Part shown: positions 10,930-24,544 of the stretch, piece after piece
How positions within the stretch are numbered: the first letter of the stretch is position 1
Layout of the letters: each line of letters begins with the position of its first letter
NCBI GenBank assembly: GCA_025677815.1
Contig: JAIXMP010000028.1
Location: 310,001 to 374,000, forward strand
From: Phascolomyces articulosus
Lineage: Eukaryota; Mucoromycota; Mucoromycetes; Mucorales; Lichtheimiaceae
DNA length: 64,000 nt
Direction: 5' to 3'
The notes under the pieces: generated by a model
What the model saw: the letters and a program-made list of their open reading frames with translations, nothing else
Databases searched by the model: none
Told to the model about the DNA's origin: nothing
Made by a program: the position numbers and the translations under genes

Positions 10930-11751
10930 CCAGTAAAAAAGAAAGAAATTTTAACGATTAAGTTAGACATAAAACAGTTTAAATAAACAACTAGCATGGA
11001 CAACAAAAAATCATGTTTTATTGTTATTATCATTCCAGTCCGCCTTGAAATAATATTTCTCAATTTATGGTATTTGAAAACACCTGTTGTTGTACAGTAT
11101 GTGGTCAATTAAAAATTATATATCCCATTTTATATATAATATAGTTTTTTTGGTAGTGACATATTTTTGTAATGGATAATGATGCCGATGGTGATACTAA
11201 TGATAAAATGATCATGGTTATTATTATTATTTTGTTATAACATCGATTATTTTTGTTATTATTACATAAACAGTAAGAATAGATAAACATATATATTTAT
11301 AAACACGTGACGAAGTATATAGGGAAAGCGAGAGAGAGTGTGTGCTTCCACCTATTTAATCAACCTATTTCATATACGCCTAATAAAAAACCAAACCCAG
11401 GTCCAAGCTATTTTCTTTTTCTTTTTCTCTCACTTTTTTCTTTTGGTTTCTGTGTTTAAGGCAATAAAAAAGGTATCTATTATTCTATAATATGAATTCA
11501 TATACAAATGGGCTTCATTAACCTAATTAATATTAGTTAGAGTTTCCCTATTTACCGAATCTTACCAAATCGAAACAAAAATAGATTCATAACACGAACC
11601 ACTTTTTCCAGCTTCTTTCGCTTTCTCTCTCCTCCGCCTCCTTCTATATATAAAAAAACAAAATCCCCTCACTTTTTTTTAATTTGAATTCGACACAACT
11701 TTTTTTTTGTTTCTTCACAATAAATATTTACACATATAACCTGTCAACATC
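10930..11751. promoter_or_regulatory. divergent upstream region with GOLPH3 promoter
   Basis: This is the non-coding stretch between the membrane-protein gene (-) and the GOLPH3 gene (+). The last 170 bases hold a pyrimidine-rich tract (11600-11645) followed by a TATA-like CTATATATAAAA at 11643-11654, about 100 nt before the ATG. Confidence 0.5.
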
Positions 11752-13139
11752 ATGTCGACCATTACGCGAAGACGAGTAGCAGGTGCTTCTACAAACACAG
11801 ATGATGGCGCGACCGAGTCGAGTAGTCAAGGAGCAAGTCGATCACAAGATAATTTATCACCGTCATCAGAAAAAAAAGTTGCTTATGACCCACGCGATGT
11901 CGATGAAAGTAAAAGTACTCCAAAATTGACGCTTATGGAAGAAGTGCTTTTACTCGGTTTGAAAGATAGACAGGTAATTATAGGACTTAAATTCATTTAT
12001 AATAATAAGAAAGGTGGAAGGGAAGAGAGAGAGCATGTGTGGCTCTGTATCATGGTAATGAATGATATGTATAAATCATAATGGAGGAGAGAGCGAAAAC
12101 TGGACGAGGTGGCGAAAAAAAAGGAGGGAAACATAAGACTTGTTATAGTATAAAAACAGAATCAAATTTTCATTGTCATGATTGTTTATATTAGGGATAC
12201 CTTTCATTTTGGAACGATAGTATTAGTTATGCTTTACGTGGTTGTATTGTAATGGAACTTGCATTTCGAGGAAGGATCGCTATGGTCAAAGATGCTAATC
12301 GACGAAAGTACCCATTATCAGATCGATATATCGAAGTCATCAATGATAAATTGACTGGTGAAGTACTTCTCGATGAAGCATTAAAAATGATGAAAATTAG
12401 TGAAAAAATGAGTGTCGCAAGTTGGATTGATTTGATGAGTGGTAAGTTTGAGTGAATTTATGGGGGATATAATTGAGAGGTCTGTTTTTGTGTGTGTAAC
12501 AAGATGTTGGTTAACTAAAATACAAATTGATCTAGGTGAAACATGGAATGTAATGAAAATTGGATATCAATTAAAGCAAGTACGAGAGCGTTTAGCAAAG
12601 GGACTTGTCGACAAGGGTGTATTACGAACCGAAAAACGGAACTTTTTGTTATTCGATATGGCAACACATCCCATTGCTGATACAGCGACCAAAGAAGAAA
12701 TCATTAAGCGTGTATGTACCATGTTGGTCACTCGTGTTTCTTCAAGTTCGGTAGATTCCCAATCAGATGTCCCCAACGCATATTTACGAACAGTTAGCAT
12801 GATATGTGCTGCTTATGCAGCCAATGTTTTGGAAAATGCTTTGTTATATTTGCAACCGGATCTTCGAGAACAAGCTTTTAATAAGGTGGATGAATTAATG
12901 AATGATTTCTCGGCCTGGCCATTTGCTGGAACAGCTGGTGCAAAGATTGAAATGGCTCCAGGCACAGAATTATCTTTGGAAGTTATTGCTGCAGTTCTAA
13001 ATGTCCTTACCAAAATGGATGCTATTGTAAGTTTTGTTCATGGATTTATTTATTTATTTGTGTGAAAAGAAGGATCTGTTTATTTTTTACTGACCTCCCA
13101 TATTCTGCATATTTGTTGATATTTCTTTTTTAGCTATAA
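11752..13139 (+). CDS. VPS74: GOLPH3 / Vps74 family Golgi protein
   Basis: Exons 11752-11973, 12195-12441, 12536-13026 and 13134-13139 give 321 residues. The family binds PI4P on Golgi membranes and recruits glycosyltransferases into COPI vesicles. The GPP34 domain fills residues ~60-320. Recognisable blocks are [43 protein letters not shown]-like [14 protein letters not shown], and [16 protein letters not shown]. The N-terminus is a disordered Ser/Thr/Gln-rich tail, as in relatives. The last exon is only CTA TAA, preceded by a good TTTTTTAG acceptor; reading through instead would add a few residues. All phases match. Confidence 0.95.
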
Positions 13140-14180
13140 AGCACTCATTCAAGTTTGCTTCACATTATATTTTCCTTGTTACCCCACCTCCAAATCAACC
13201 CCTTTGTTTCTTTATTTCCTTTATGTTGTCATTCACTCCCTTTCACGTCGTCCTTCAAGTAAACCTGTTCATATCATTCTTCGTTTTCCCTTCACCTTTA
13301 TTTTCCAGTGCATTACAGCCATCTTTTTTTTTTCTTATTGTTTGCTGGACCGACCATTTCTTTTTTTTTTTCTTATTACCCCCACATCTACATATTGATA
13401 ATTTACGCTAAATCAAGAAAAAAAAACCTTATTTTTTTTTTTTTACTCTTACGACCAAATCTTTTTTTTCTCCTTTGGGTATAAACGTTATATCATTCAA
13501 CCCTCATTAGATGAATTAAAAAAAATAACATTCACACAATTTTTCCTACTTATTAATATCAAAATTTACAAAAAAGAAAAAAAGAAAGAAAGAAAAATGA
13601 ATTTGCTTATTAGTGATCAAGGGCTTGGCATTTATTAGTTATTAAAAAGAGACTAAATTCATATCTTATCCACAGGCATGGAATTGATTTATATTTAAAC
13701 TATGGAATTAAACATCGGATGATATGAGTGAACGGTAATCCTGGATATATAATTATCACCTAAATTGGCATTGTATATATCTAGTATGTTGTGAAGTGGA
13801 TTGAAAAAGCCCTGGTTTCAAAGTATCAAAGATATATTTAGATTTTTGATTTGGAATCCAAGTTCCTAATACCTTTCTATTACATTATATATTTATAATC
13901 ATCTCGACGGTATGAAATAAAATATGTTTTCGTCAACAAATATAAATAAAATGACTACGCATATATTATAAAAATAGTTTCATTCAAAAATAAGTTTTAT
14001 TTGGATAGGCAATAACTTTTTTAGCTGAAATAATGCGGATCACGTAATAATTTTGTATATTTATTGCCGGCATAATAAATCGCTAAACAAGGATTCTAAT
14101 ATTAAGTATAACTCAAATGTTGTTCTTGCTCTATAGCTAGACTAAACGAACAGTAGGAAGAGAATTAAAGGTTTAGAGAA
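13140..14180. other. non-coding intergenic stretch
   Basis: 3' flank of the GOLPH3 gene. Pyrimidine-rich at 13190-13480, then AT-rich. I see no gene here. Confidence 0.5.
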
Positions 14181-14189
14181 TATAATAAT

Positions 14190-14385
14190 TTCGCCGCAGT
14201 TGCGGAGTTTCATAAAATGGCATTTCTGTTCCAGGACCAAGCATAAATTGTACCAATTTGTATAATCACGTTCAGCTGTTTTATTTTGTAGGATTCATGC
14301 CAGTTTCCATGCCATTTGGTCGATGTTAGCAAGCAAAGATCCATTCCAAGTGGTGTTTAACAACACAATCAAATGTTTCAGGTAA
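14190..14385 (+). pseudogene. possible decayed coding relic
   Basis: Two short coding-like blocks in the same direction. One reads FAAVAEFHKMAFLFQDQA and ends at a stop near 14245. The second follows a TTTTGTAG acceptor and reads ASFHAIWSMLASKDPFQVVF before a GTAAAA donor near 14382. Joined they would look like part of a larger protein, but no continuous gene can be built. No family recognised. Confidence 0.25.
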
Positions 14386-14929
14386 AAAAGGAGCATTGAT
14401 GCTTTAAATTATTAAAAGATCCTAAAGAGATTTGTGTTTCAATTATGAAAACTACAAAGGATCTCAAGGAATATTGATAAGTACTCATCCTTTGTAATAG
14501 TCATTGTTTTTCATGTTCCATGTATATTTTCATTAGATGGATTTTGCGAATGGTTTCTTAGGTACAGCTTTTTTTTTTTGGTTTTAATACCTGAATTTGA
14601 GGTACATTTATTTATCACTTTTCATTGATAAAAAAAGCAAACAAATATGATTAATATTGTTTGTTTACACTTTTTTTGTTTCAAGATTTGTCGATTGACT
14701 TATCTTTTCTGAACGGGAAACACGAAAAAGTGTGAGCACCTACGGTAATGACTAGTTGTATTTAATTTTTTTTATAAAATTAAAAACGAAAACCATCTAA
14801 AAATTGATACTCAATCCAAAGTACTGTATCTTTAGATGACTAGATGGAGCGATGAAAAAGGGTTTGATAAAAGAAACAAAACACAAAGGGAAATAATCAA
14901 GAGGTTTTTATTTTATTTTTAATTTAGGC

Positions 14930-16130
14930 ACGGGAAAGGAAAGGGAGAGAAGATCCACGTTGCTATGGGTTCTAGGTACCGCTTTCTAAATCATGGTGCG
15001 ATTGTGTCCCCTCTGTTCTGGGTCTGGAAGTGATAGCTGTCATTCATACTAGACTTGATTCAGTATCAATCTGGCCTTCAGATCACGAACGCATTCAACT
15101 CTGATATTCAGGAACTTACTGTTTCTTAGTATCGCTCTAGCTTTGTCTGGAGAGGTGCATCTTTCTTTTTTCTTATGAACGACTGTATATGGCTTATGCG
15201 CAAAGTGTTTGCTGTATATGAATTGAGTAGTTATTGTGGTGACTCCATATTCACATTGCTGCGTCTTTCTTTTTATATTTTCTACTTTCTTCTCTATTGC
15301 TTTCTATTATCTCCAAGAGGCAGTTTTCTCTCTGATAGTTGTTATCCTTTTGTGACACATAGATTCAGTCAATTCACTGGATCGTTCCCCAGTTGGACGT
15401 ATGCTATCTTTGAGGGTTCCTGGATCGATCGCGCCCTAGCTTAAGTTCTATAGTTAGAACCCTGGTGAAACTTCGATTTCGATGTCATTGGTTCATGAAC
15501 GGGCATTCCTTAAGGGGTCAAGGTTTGCGTTAGTAGATGGATCAGGTATCGTCCCTTGATTGGGGTTGATCTTGATAGTATGTATCATGCTTAGTGGCGA
15601 GTGTTTGAAACTACACCTGCTGTACCGATATCCTTGAACACTTTCTTTCCCTTTTCCTGCGACGACTGGTGATAATCAAGAAATATGTCAACGTCGGATG
15701 AATTTGTCATGAGGGATGGGACTGTTTGGATCAAAGAAGGGATGGTTCCTGCGCAACTATACTTCTTTTTGGAGAACAGTTTTTTATTTCCCATGTCAAT
15801 TCGCCACACGCTAGGTCATTATTCTGTTCTTCCAAGTGCATGGTTGAAAATCTGATAATGGTACCTAGCATCCGTTTGAATAATAGCTGAATCGTGCTAT
15901 TATGAGTTTGAATATCCAACAACAAGCTCATGTTGTGCAAACACGGATGGGAATCGATAACACATCATCTCCACGCGATGATTCCCGGTAAACGGTTGAT
16001 TTTTTTTTTAAAAAAAAAACCCAAACGGCTAAGAATGTGTTATTTACGTACCTATTCATATAGATTAGGCCAGTATATTATTTATCGTTGTTGGGTTTAT
16101 TTATGGCCTTCTCCATTTAATTCTTTTTGT
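14930..16130. other. GC-richer degenerate region, probably old mobile-element DNA
   Basis: Base composition rises clearly above the flanks from about 14930 to 15960. On the minus strand two adjacent frames (15940-15731 and 15809-15591) read coding-like sequence that seems to be one protein broken by a frameshift, for example LACGELTWEIKN then SSQEKGKKVFKDIGTAGVV. I cannot name it. A T10A10 palindrome lies at 16000-16019. Confidence 0.3.
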
Positions 16131-16139
16131 TGAAATACA

Positions 16140-16639
16140 TATTTTATATTTAGTGGATTTCTTCGGTCCTTGGCATGGTTAGGAACACACCAAGATAATC
16201 AAACACGTTCAAGAGTTTGAAGCTTGTTCCGCTTGCTTCATCCGTTCGCCAATGCCTATGTCTTGGATTTTTCTTTGTCTATTAGCCTTATCCTCCTGTC
16301 TATCATTCCCATAGCTTGTCTTCAATCTCCAACTATTTCATATATTATTTTTGGTCGCCAATAAATTTAACAGCCTCGAAGACCTCTCTACTTCAAATCA
16401 TATTTATGTTTTTCTTGTGACCTATGCAATAAACTATTTCAATATATTTGAATTGACGAGAAAGAAACCTTGGTTTTTGTCTGGTTAATCCAATTTGGTG
16501 TGTTAACTAAATTCAACGCGTGAAACAAAAATAAAAAAGACGCGACTTTTAAATTGTGCCTGTATAAAATAAAAATTTCTTTTTATTCATTTAATTATTT
16601 CCATTCAGTAACTTGGCTATTTTCGATACTTGAACAAAC
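16140..16639. promoter_or_regulatory. RFC1 upstream region
   Basis: No open frame of note. It should contain the RFC1 promoter. An AT-rich segment lies just before the ATG at 16640. Confidence 0.4.
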
Positions 16640-19600
16640 ATGGATTTCGACGACGATGATTTGTACGTTTTTTTTATTTCTTTTTTGGAGTGGACACATG
16701 GAGAAGGAACGAGGGACAAGCATCTAATCTTGATCTCGTCCACTTTTTTCCTATGGAACATTTATTCACGAATACATGAACGTTATCTTTTTATTATTTA
16801 GTCAAACGCCATTAGCAGCGCCCAAGTCGATAAAGCGTAAAATAGACGATGCCAACAGGTATTCTTTATCAATACAACAGTGGTGGACCATGATATAAAG
16901 AGAAATAATAGGGATATACCTAACAATGTGAATTCATTTGATAGTAACAAGATCAAAAAACCCAAACATGAAGTAAAAGCAATGGATCCAAAGGATTTCT
17001 TTGCTATGGTGAAACCAACCAAAAGCAATAAGAAAAAATCACAATTGATCTTGCGGGATACGGATGACACGGACATTCTCAGCAGCAAAAAGAGTTTAAC
17101 TGTTCAAGCAACTTTGTCTCCACTTCCTCAAGAGCAAAAACCTCCTAGCGCTAATGAACAACAATATTCTGAATCAGCAAGCATTGCTTCAAGTCGTTCT
17201 ATCAATTCACAATCCGTCCCAACGACAAATACGGCCATATCATCATCATCTTCATCAGGTTCTACAAGTAAAGGAATCGAAGGCGCTAGTTCAACTAATA
17301 GTTCAAAGAATTCAAGATCAGAGAATACGACTAGTGTTAGCGATGATAAGATGATTAAAAAAGAAAATCCATTGAGAAAACTTGGTGTTCATGATATTAG
17401 ATCTGCTTTCAAAATGACTGAAAGAAGCAGTAGTACATTCTTCAACAACACAACACCTAAACCTTCGTCATCTAAAGCACCCAGAAGCACTGTACCGCCA
17501 CAATCTCCTGCTACTTCAAGTAAAGCATCAAATACTGAAGAGTGAGTCAAAATTTGTTTTTCCATAGATCATTATAAAAGCTTTATTTTATGACTTTTGA
17601 CACAAATATCACGTATATGAAAAAAAAGATCAAGTAAAGAATCATCCACTGCCCGTACACCACAAGCCTTAGGAAGTCGACCCTTACCTGTCGGGAAAGA
17701 TGGTTGTTTTAATGGTTCAGTATTTGCATTCTCGGGTATTCTTGATACAATGACCAATGATACTGCCTGTAGTATTGTCGAACGTTATGGCGGGTATGTT
17801 TTGGCTGAGAAACAATGGAGAGCTAAATTTTATTATTCAGATTTTTTTTTGTACTAACCAAACCCAATATAATTCATTTTTATTAGCCAAATTGTCACAG
17901 AAATAAACTTTAAAACCACATACTTGGTGCATGGACAAGAATATGATTCTACAACAGTTAAAAAGGCCGAGAAGTTTGGAACTATCTTGGTGGATGAGGA
18001 TGGATTCTACAAGTTGGTTGCCAAATCAGTACCTCCCAAATCCCAACCATCTATTACCACTAGAAGTACAGGATTATCAAAAGGAAAAGGAAAAGCAACC
18101 TTTTCGGTGATAAATAAAGAAGTGTAAGTTATCATGCTAATATAGCTTATAAATATAGCTGACCTAATAAAACCAGAAAGAAATAAGGTTATGGTACTGA
18201 CGCATTGATCCATAGAAACCCGGTAGAACAGCTTTGGACTGAAAAGTACAAACCAAAAAAGTTGAGTGAAATTGTCGGTAATAAGGAAATGATCAAAAGG
18301 ATCGACCAATGGCTTAAAGATTGGTAAGAGGATTAAATTCTTGTCATTTTAGTAGTTTACTCTTTTTATAGCCACCTTTCCCTTCTTTCTGACTGATATT
18401 GAATTAACATTCTCTTCCTTGAAATTATTAGGCATAAAAACCTTGCAGCCATTTCAAATTCCAAGGGCAGCGGTAAAAAATGGGATGAATCTACTTCCAA
18501 TTTCCGAGCAGTTCTTATTAGTGGTCCTCCAGGCATTGGTAAAACTACAACAGCGCATGTCGTTGCTACTGAAAATGGATATGAAGTTCTCGAATTCAAC
18601 GCAAGTGATGTTCGTAGCAAAAAAGCACTCGAGGTATCTATATTTATTCTCTATTACCTTATTACATGTATGATTTGAATCTACTCACATAGTGTTTTTT
18701 CATTCCCAATAGGATATGCTGGGTGAAATGGTGGATAATAGAACAATGACTGAATTTTATAAACGTGGTAGTGCTGCAAGTGCTGTAAGTGAAATAAACC
18801 TTAAAAAAGATGAGGATAAGATATAATGACAGTGAATACTAAAGTAATGTAATACTTCATAGTTTGCTACTAATGGAAAGAAGGTTGTATTGGTGATGGA
18901 TGAAGTGGATGGCATGACAAGTGGTGATCGTGGTGGTGCAGCTGAATTAGCTGCTCTTATCAAAACAACAAAGGTTCCTATCATTTGTATTTGTAATGAT
19001 ATCAGATCAAAAAAAGTGGCACCATTGAAAAATGTCTGTTTTGATGCTCGATTCAAACGGTATGCTACAAAAAAATACATTGTTATAAATGTTTTTATCA
19101 AAAGGAATTGGATAAAGGAGCTGTATTAATTCTATATCATGAATGTTTACCATAGAACACCTGCCAACCAAATTCGATCAAAAATTATGTCTATCAGTTT
19201 CAAGTACGTTATCCTTTTTTTTTGACTTATTATTTAACATGATGAATTGTATGGCATCTGGTTTTAACTTTAGTATACTATCAGGGAAAAATTAAATATC
19301 AGACCTACTGCTGTGGATGAACTCGTAAATGCAACTAATAATGATATTCGTCAAGTGATCAATATCCTTTCAACATATCGATTAGCGAGCCAAAAGATGA
19401 CAGATGAAGACGCAAAATATGTGTATGTAGCAGTAATACCATTAGTAGTAACATCATGGTTCAGTGCTTTATTTATATTTGTTACGAGGAACACTAAATC
19501 ACGATGAATCAAATTCTAGTGCCAAATTAAATGAAAAAGACGGTCAAATGAACCTTTTCGACATCCCAGAAGCGCTTTTTGATGCATCATCATGGAAAAG

Positions 19601-20799
19601 CAAGTCTCTCGCACAAAAATTGGATATCTATTTCTATGATTTTGGTCTCACACCTCTCATGGTTTTTGTAAGTTTTATATACCAATCTATTTTTTTTTAT
19701 TGAAATGATGAATGAAAATTAAATTTTTTATTTTCAAATAGGAAAACTATTTAAAGTTTGTCCCTGAAAGACCTAGCAAATTGTGTAAAACAGGTCGACC
19801 TGCTGAAATTCAATCTTTACAAATGAAAATGGCTGCTCAAGCGGCTGAGGCTATGGCAGATGGTGACTTGGTGAGTTCAATGATTCATGGGTAAGTTAGA
19901 TATTATTCATTTAAAATGCGGATCTCATTTATATAATTATATATTTAACTGTATGGTTTTCATATTTTTTCTACGAAGTCTGCAACAGTATTCTTTAATG
20001 CCAGTTGAGTCAGCGTTGGGTTGTGTTCGACCGGCAGGATACATGTATGGAGCATCTACTGGATTTAATAGAATCAACTTCCCAGGGTACGTAGTTTGAC
20101 ATGATGTGATGTTGAACAGCGGAAGGACAAATGATTAAGCATATTGAATTTCTATAGCTACCTTGGTCAAAATTCTAAATCAAGTAAATTCGAACGAATC
20201 GTCAATGAAATGCGAGGTAACATGCGATTTGCTACATCAGCCGATCGCTATCAAATACGACAACATTATGTACCTGTTTTCAATGAAAGAATCTTCATGT
20301 ATTTGGCTGAGGTATGCATACATATTTTCTGTTACCAATGAGATAATGAGTGGAGAATATCATCTCACCATCCATCTGCCTCCTTTTTTTCCCCTTTCTT
20401 CTGTTAGGAACGTTATGATGATGCTATGGCTATCCTTGATACTTATTATTTCAATCGCTCCAGTTTGGAATCATTAAATGAATTGGATTTAAGCACACAA
20501 AAACCAATGTCAAAAGTTCCTTCCAAAGCAAAATCAGCATTTACTCGCAAGTAAGTATTATAATATACGGTATTTCGGATGAAGTACTATCCTTTTGTTA
20601 ATTAACCACTTCACTATATATACCTCTCTCTGGAAATTATAGATATAATAAGGCTGCACATCCCATGTTGCGTCGACCCAAAGAAAATGATGATATTGTT
20701 AAACGAAAGGGTACTGCCGGAGCCAATATTCTTGATGAATCCGATGAAGATCGTGATTTTGGAGCAGATGTATCTGAGGAAGAAGATATTGACTATTAA
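16640..20799 (+). CDS. RFC1: replication factor C large subunit
   Basis: Seventeen exons (16640-16662, 16802-16858, 16912-17541, 17629-17793, 17887-18123, 18216-18323, 18432-18633, 18713-18784, 18863-19059, 19156-19203, 19285-19422, 19520-19667, 19742-19890, 19979-20086, 20158-20311, 20408-20550, 20643-20799) give 911 residues. RFC1 is the largest clamp-loader subunit, opening PCNA onto primed DNA using ATP. Seen in order: a disordered N-terminus with a PCNA-peptide-like segment (AMDPKDFFAMVKP); a BRCT domain at ~250-345 (FNGSVFAFSGILDTMTND); an AAA+ module opening with LWTEKYKPKKLSEIVGN; Walker A GPPGIGKTTT (~437); Walker B VVLVMDEVDGM (~512); and the RFC1 C-terminal domain (FVPERPSKL, LGCVRPAGYMYGA). 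It ends in an acidic tail. The first exon is only 23 nt. KU70 begins 241 bp downstream on the same strand. Confidence 0.97.
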
Positions 20800-21040
20800 A
20801 CCATTCCATCATTCTTTTATCATCATCCTTATAAATTAAATAATTCGTTATTATGATAATGATTTTATTAAAAGTTTGCTCATTGTTACTAAAAAAAGTA
20901 ACATATACATTCGCTTTAAGTTGAGTGTTGATAAGAATGGAAACTGCGCAGTTTTTTTTTTATGCACGCGTGATTGCGCGAAATATAATATTTTACTTTT
21001 CTTTTTTTCTCATTTTCGTGTAATATACCTTAACCACACA

Positions 21041-24000
21041 ATGTCAAGTAGTTTTCAAAGTCAATTAGAGGATGATCCTACCTTTGCTGACGACTTTGCT
21101 GTAATTATCAATAAATATTATCATAATCTTAAAGAAGACCTATATTGTTATAATCATCAATTTCACAAAACGAACGCTTTCTTCTTTGTATTAGACCTTG
21201 TTAGGTGGTCATGACAGAATTTTGTTTCTCATTGATTGTGGACCAAGCATGCAAACACCTCAAGAAAATGGAGAAATCCCAGTCAAGGTTGCGTTTGATT
21301 GTGTAAAATCTGTTATGTTAAACAAAGTTTTCAGTAATGATGTCGATGAAGTTGGTGTTATTTTATTTGGCACTGTGCGTATCTTATTCATACCTTTCTT
21401 CATCCAGTAGAAGAATAAACTGATCCTATTTTTCTAATCACTTTTGATCACTTTCGATATAGGCAAGTCAAAATAATGCCCCTAGTCATGAGCATATCTA
21501 TGTTCTTCAAGATTTAGATGTTCCCTCTGCTCAAAAAATCAAAGATGCCGAAGCATTTGGTTCAGGTAAAAAGAAGGATTTGAGAGAAGGAGGTATATGG
21601 CCATTGGAAGAGTTGTCAATTGTTGACAAAAAAACAATGAGTTTTCTTAGCTGGTCAAAGGGATTTGAAATCAGAATTTGGTGTTGCCACAGAAGAGTTT
21701 CCTTTGGGTAATGTCTTTTGGACCTGTATGGAAATCTTTTCAGAAAAAGCCAAAAAGTCTGGTACACGCCGTGTATTTATGATTACTGATCAAGATCATC
21801 CACATACCACCAATGAGAACTTGAGAAATGCAGCTATTCAAAGAGCAAAGGTAATTTATCATTCGATTTATTTGGGTATAGAAATGGATGAGAAAAATAA
21901 CATTATACATTTTTATTAAAACTTTTGTGTGTTTGGTTTATAGGATCTTGGTGAAATTGGTGTTGATATTGAATTATTTGGTTTGAATACAGGCGGTAAT
22001 CTTTTTGATGAAAGTCTTTTCTATAATGTAAGAGCGGATGATAGGCTTTGGTGTTTATAATAATATAATGGATTATATAATGTGATGATTGTATCTAATT
22101 CACATGTTATTAATATAGGAAATTCTTAACGCCTCCAAAGATGATTCAGAAGAATCCATTGGAAGAGAAGTTCGAGCACCCAAAGGTGGATCCAATAATT
22201 TGGATGAACTTCTTGAACGAGTACGACGCAAGAGACCCATGAAACGATCAGGTTTCCGTATTCCATTACGTTTGGCAGATGGGCTTGAAATAGGTGTTCG
22301 AGGGTAATACCGTTCATTCGTTTTATTCAAAAATATGACTTGGATTCTTTGATTGTATATATTAGACTAATAAGCTTTTGATTTTTTTTTTATCAGATAT
22401 AATCTCATCCGAGAGCAACAACGTGGAAACCATACTTTGGTCTTTACTGCAGCTGAACAATTGCAAGAAGTCGAATCAAAAACCACATACAAATGTGCCG
22501 TATGTTTTATCATTCGAATGGTTTTTCTTCCATCTTTATATCACATTCTTGCTCAGTAGGATTATATTTACAGTTGTTTACTTTTTTGTATTGATAGGAT
22601 ACTGAACAAACCCTTATGCCTGATGAAATCAAATCATATTGGCCTGTTGCTGGTGGTCAATCTGTATTCAATAAGGATGAACGACAAAAATTAAACAGTA
22701 CCACTGATCCATGTAAAAGACTATGAAAGAAAAGACAAACAGAAAGACTCACTGGTATTTTTTCTAACATAATTGAACTATTTAATTCTTTTATTTGTCT
22801 ATCTTAGCTCTCAAACTCATTGGATTCTTTAACCAAACGATGCTGCGATTTTATCGATCAATGTCTAATCCTTACTTTATTTATCCAGATGAAGCAGTAA
22901 GTTTTGAATTATTATACGGATAAAAGAAGAAAGGAAATGGATATTTTTTGACCCTTTCCCCTTTGTTATGATGGATGGTCTAGAAATATGAAGGATCCAC
23001 TCGTGCATTTACTGCATTGTTAGACGCCATGTTGGAGCAAAAACAAGTTGGATTATGTGTATTTACAGCCAGATCTAATTCAACCACTCTTATCGTTGCT
23101 ATGGTTCCTCAAGTGAGTAATACAATAAATCATGCAAACGTGGCGACTTATTTAATTATATATTTTTTGGGGGGAGGGAAGGAAAGGGGGGAGAGAGTGT
23201 GTCGAATTAAAAAAAATACTAACTAAAATGCAAATGTTTAAAGAAAGAAACCTTAAATGAAAATGGAATTCAGACACAACCACCAGGTTTCTGTCTTATC
23301 CGATTACCTTATGCCGATGATATCCGTGATATGCCACCAGCTGTGACAGAAAGAGGTAAAGATATATAGAATTAACGGAATAAGAATATAAGATGGGCGT
23401 TTATCATGATTCAATCTACTGGTGAGATTAAAGAGTGAGGCTGATATTTTTATGATATTATATTTTCATGGTGACACTACATAGCAAGCGATGAGCAAGT
23501 AGAAGCTGCTGGTCAAGTACTTGACAAATTATATTTGGACAAAATGTATGATCCTGCAGATTACGAAAATCCATGTATGTTGTTTATAATAATAGAATAT
23601 TTATTTAAATATACTCTATCGTACTTGATCAACTAATTATTTTTATATATTCTAGCCTTGCAGTTACACTATGCAGTTCTTCAATCGTTAGCACTTGATC
23701 AAGAGACCGTTGAAACTGTTCCAGATGATACATTACCCAAATTTGAAGTGATAAATGATGTATATATTAGAAAGAAAATGGATTGGTTATTGATAAAAGG
23801 TATGTTTCTCTGATTATTTTTTTTATCTTTTTATAGCGACTCAAAAATTGTGTGCCTCATCTGGAGTCACTTTTAGCCGAGGGTATAGAAGTAGAACCAT
23901 TTAACAATTCCCGAAAACGGAAGGTAATGCGGTGCTTGATAATTAGACCCTGGTTAGTCACACAAGATAAAACGTGATAATAATAGTAAGCTCATTTGTT

Positions 24001-24320
24001 TTTTCATTTTATATTTCAGGAATCTGCTAACGGTGATGCTGAATCGTCTCAGAAACGTATTCGACGACCGTTATCTGGGTCCAAATCCATTGAAGAATGT
24101 TATCGGGATGAAACACTTGATCTTGTAAGTAATAAACAAAAAAAACATAAATCATGAAGTATTTATATACAAAGACTAATTATAAAAATTATAAAATGGA
24201 TAATGATAGTGCACAGTTCCAATGTTGAAGGAATGGGTGAAATCAAAAGGAACTTATCCAAAGGCTCGGAAGACAGATTTGATCGTCCAAGTCTGCAATA
24301 TTCTCGATAAGGGACCTTAA
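21041..24320 (+). CDS. KU70: Ku70 DNA end-binding protein
   Basis: Sixteen exons (21041-21100, 21195-21374, 21463-21565, 21651-21850, 21944-22027, 22119-22303, 22397-22499, 22598-22712, 22808-22896, 22984-23112, 23274-23355, 23485-23574, 23656-23759, 23837-23923, 24020-24124, 24210-24320) give 608 residues, the usual Ku70 size. Ku70 pairs with Ku80 to ring broken DNA ends in non-homologous end joining and at telomeres. The vWA-like N-terminus is seen (DRILFLIDCGPSM, DEVGVILFGT, EFPLGNVFWTC). The beta-barrel core follows (GLEIGVR-type, LKLIGF, YFIYPDEA, CVFTARSNSTTLIVAMVPQ), and a C-terminal SAP domain ends PMLKEWVKSKGTYP...VCNILDKGP. All splice phases agree. The intron at 21566-21650 is the least certain, because it is partly open. 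Confidence 0.95.
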
Positions 24321-24544
24321 ACAACAAACGGAGCTTGGATTACATAAACACAGCATGTTTAAATGAAACAACTTTTTTTTGTATAACCTTTGTTACTCTA
24401 GTTAATCCGAGACATTTGCGTTGCTATAAAAATAAATTGCACATAAAAAATTTGTTATTTTTCTTTCTCTCGCACTTTCATTTGTTGCTTATCTTTTCTC
24501 TTTTCCTCGTATTTTTTTTACCTTATTCTTCTGATTATCCTCTC

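Noticed and set aside
16859..16880. 22-nt intron GTATTC...AACAG in RFC1
   Set aside because: Too short and leads to a stop. The 53-nt intron 16859-16911 keeps the frame.
19421..19519. RFC1 exon starting at GGAACACTAAATC
   Set aside because: No donor of matching phase exists. Using TTCTAG at 19514-19519 instead joins exon 11 and exon 12 in frame.
24335..24544. Extended N-terminus of the arrestin frame
   Set aside because: It translates to a Phe/Leu/Ser-rich stretch from pyrimidine-rich leader DNA. Arrestin homology begins after ATG 24545.
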